Positions 63,493 to 64,000 of a DNA stretch of 64,000 nt are shown here, piece after piece. Position numbers and translations under genes: made by a program. This DNA comes from Opitutaceae bacterium (lineage in GTDB: Bacteria > Verrucomicrobiota > Verrucomicrobiia > Opitutales > Opitutaceae), in the NCBI GenBank assembly GCA_027482185.1, contig JAIXWF010000011.1, forward strand, positions 372,001 through 436,000, written 5' to 3'. Within the stretch, counting starts at the first letter, position 1, and the number at the start of each line of letters is the position of its first letter. The notes beneath the pieces were generated by a model that saw only the letters and a list, made by a program, of their open reading frames with translations, was not told the origin of the DNA and ran no database searches.

Positions 63493-64000
63493 ATGTCCGC
63501 GCCCGTTCCCGCCGCCGCGCCCCCGGCCTCTTCGCGCCTGCGGCGCAACCTCCCGCTCCTGCTCGGACTCGCCCTCGCCGGCCTTTGCGCCTGGGCCCTG
63601 CTCAGCCGCATCACCGAGCGCGCCGGCTGGCTCGTCGTCGAGGTGCCCGCCGAGGTGCCGAAGGGCCGTCCGCTCGAGATTAGAATCACGCTTCCGCAGC
63701 CGGTCCCGGCCGGCACGATCAAGGTCGACCTGCATTGGAAGGACCAACGCGGCGAGATCCGCGGTTTTCTCAGCGCAGCCCCGCGGCAGGCGACCAAACC
63801 GGAAATCGCCGCCCATCGCTTTCTCCTGCCGCTGCCCGCGCTGCCGTCGCTCGCCGAAGTCTACGCCGTCGCCTACCTGTCGCCGGACGGCCGCTGGGAG
63901 AAACGCACGCGCGCCGCCGTCACCGAGGAAATCGCCGTCGGCCCCGCCCCCGCGGCATCCGCCGCCCCCGCGCCGGCCGGGTTCCGCCGGATCGATGCCT
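63493..64000 (+). CDS. Membrane-anchored protein, runs off the window end
   Basis: At least 169 residues are visible. A Pro/Ala-rich N-terminus is followed by a membrane helix (LPLLLGLALAGLCAWALL), then a beta-rich region beginning RAGWLVVEVPAEVPKGRPLEI, resembling an immunoglobulin-like or fibronectin-like fold. The open frame continues past position 64000. No family is recognised. It follows the DUF6702 gene by 17 bases and is probably in the same operon. Confidence 0.6.
   Translation, partial: MSAPVPAAAPPASSRLRRNLPLLLGLALAGLCAWALLSRITERAGWLVVEVPAEVPKGRPLEIRITLPQPVPAGTIKVDLHWKDQRGEIRGFLSAAPRQATKPEIAAHRFLLPLPALPSLAEVYAVAYLSPDGRWEKRTRAAVTEEIAVGPAPAASAAPAPAGFRRIDA

Overview
The window is a 64 kb piece of a GC-rich bacterial chromosome, most likely from Verrucomicrobia, family Opitutaceae. 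The clues are: a class Ic type ribonucleotide reductase small subunit; tandem paralogues with the lineage-typical VELPKFxVTD segment; extracellular proteins ending in NLATRGFxxR-GFVVGG-RGxGPSL repeats; pectin and rhamnose genes; weak or absent Shine-Dalgarno sequences at most starts; and many short palindromic or micro-satellite-like repeats between genes. This assignment is inferred from gene content, not from a marker gene. I see no prophage, insertion sequence, CRISPR array or rRNA. There is one tRNA, Leu(UAG).

Layout. 1-4.2 kb, minus strand: nrdB with a candidate NrdR operator pair, a long non-coding GC-rich stretch, then a universal stress protein, a YkvA-like protein and a TerC-family membrane protein. 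4.4-8.2 kb, minus: FAD oxidoreductase, ROK-like kinase, polyphosphate/ATP glucokinase and SlyD-type isomerase. 8.2-12.2 kb: ybbP-ybbA diverging from tesA, an arrangement also known in E. coli. 12.4-16.6 kb, plus: a compact overlapping set of two beta-barrel-like proteins, a cupredoxin and a membrane adenylate cyclase. 16.8-28.4 kb: Dabb protein, Rossmann protein, GH28 pectinase, a sigma factor with an anti-sigma-like VWA protein, an OppA lipoprotein, an OGG1-type glycosylase, a glyoxalase, a Thr/Ser dehydratase, an SGNH acetylesterase and rhamnose mutarotase.

28.6-35.5 kb: tandem paralogous secreted proteins, and a sodium:solute symporter diverging from a LacI regulator. 35.6-40.5 kb, plus: the most interesting accessory module, a SIR2-TIR two-effector protein followed by a membrane-tethered nSTAND NTPase. 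It looks like a candidate NAD-depleting conflict or defence system. 40.5-49.4 kb, mostly minus: tRNA-Leu, amidase, phosphatidylserine decarboxylase, a hybrid sensor kinase, ClpB and an SGNH hydrolase. 49.5-55.4 kb: secreted zincin, peroxiredoxin, hotdog thioesterase, DUF885 protein and dimeric dUTPase. 55.8-64 kb, plus: a disordered RG-rich protein, a MurA-like enzyme, RuvB, a diheme cytochrome c, an M1 peptidase with a DUF6702 partner, and a protein running off the end.

Together the genes suggest a plant-polysaccharide (pectin/rhamnogalacturonan) degrader. GH28, the acetylesterase and RhaM are dispersed, while the LacI/symporter pair may import a sugar. A recurring theme is the intergenic DNA. 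At least five families of short repeats (about 115-bp imperfect palindromes, CACAGAGG-armed palindromes, GTAGGGGCG-armed palindromes, 7-bp arrays and 8-bp arrays) occupy gaps, several of them between convergent genes.
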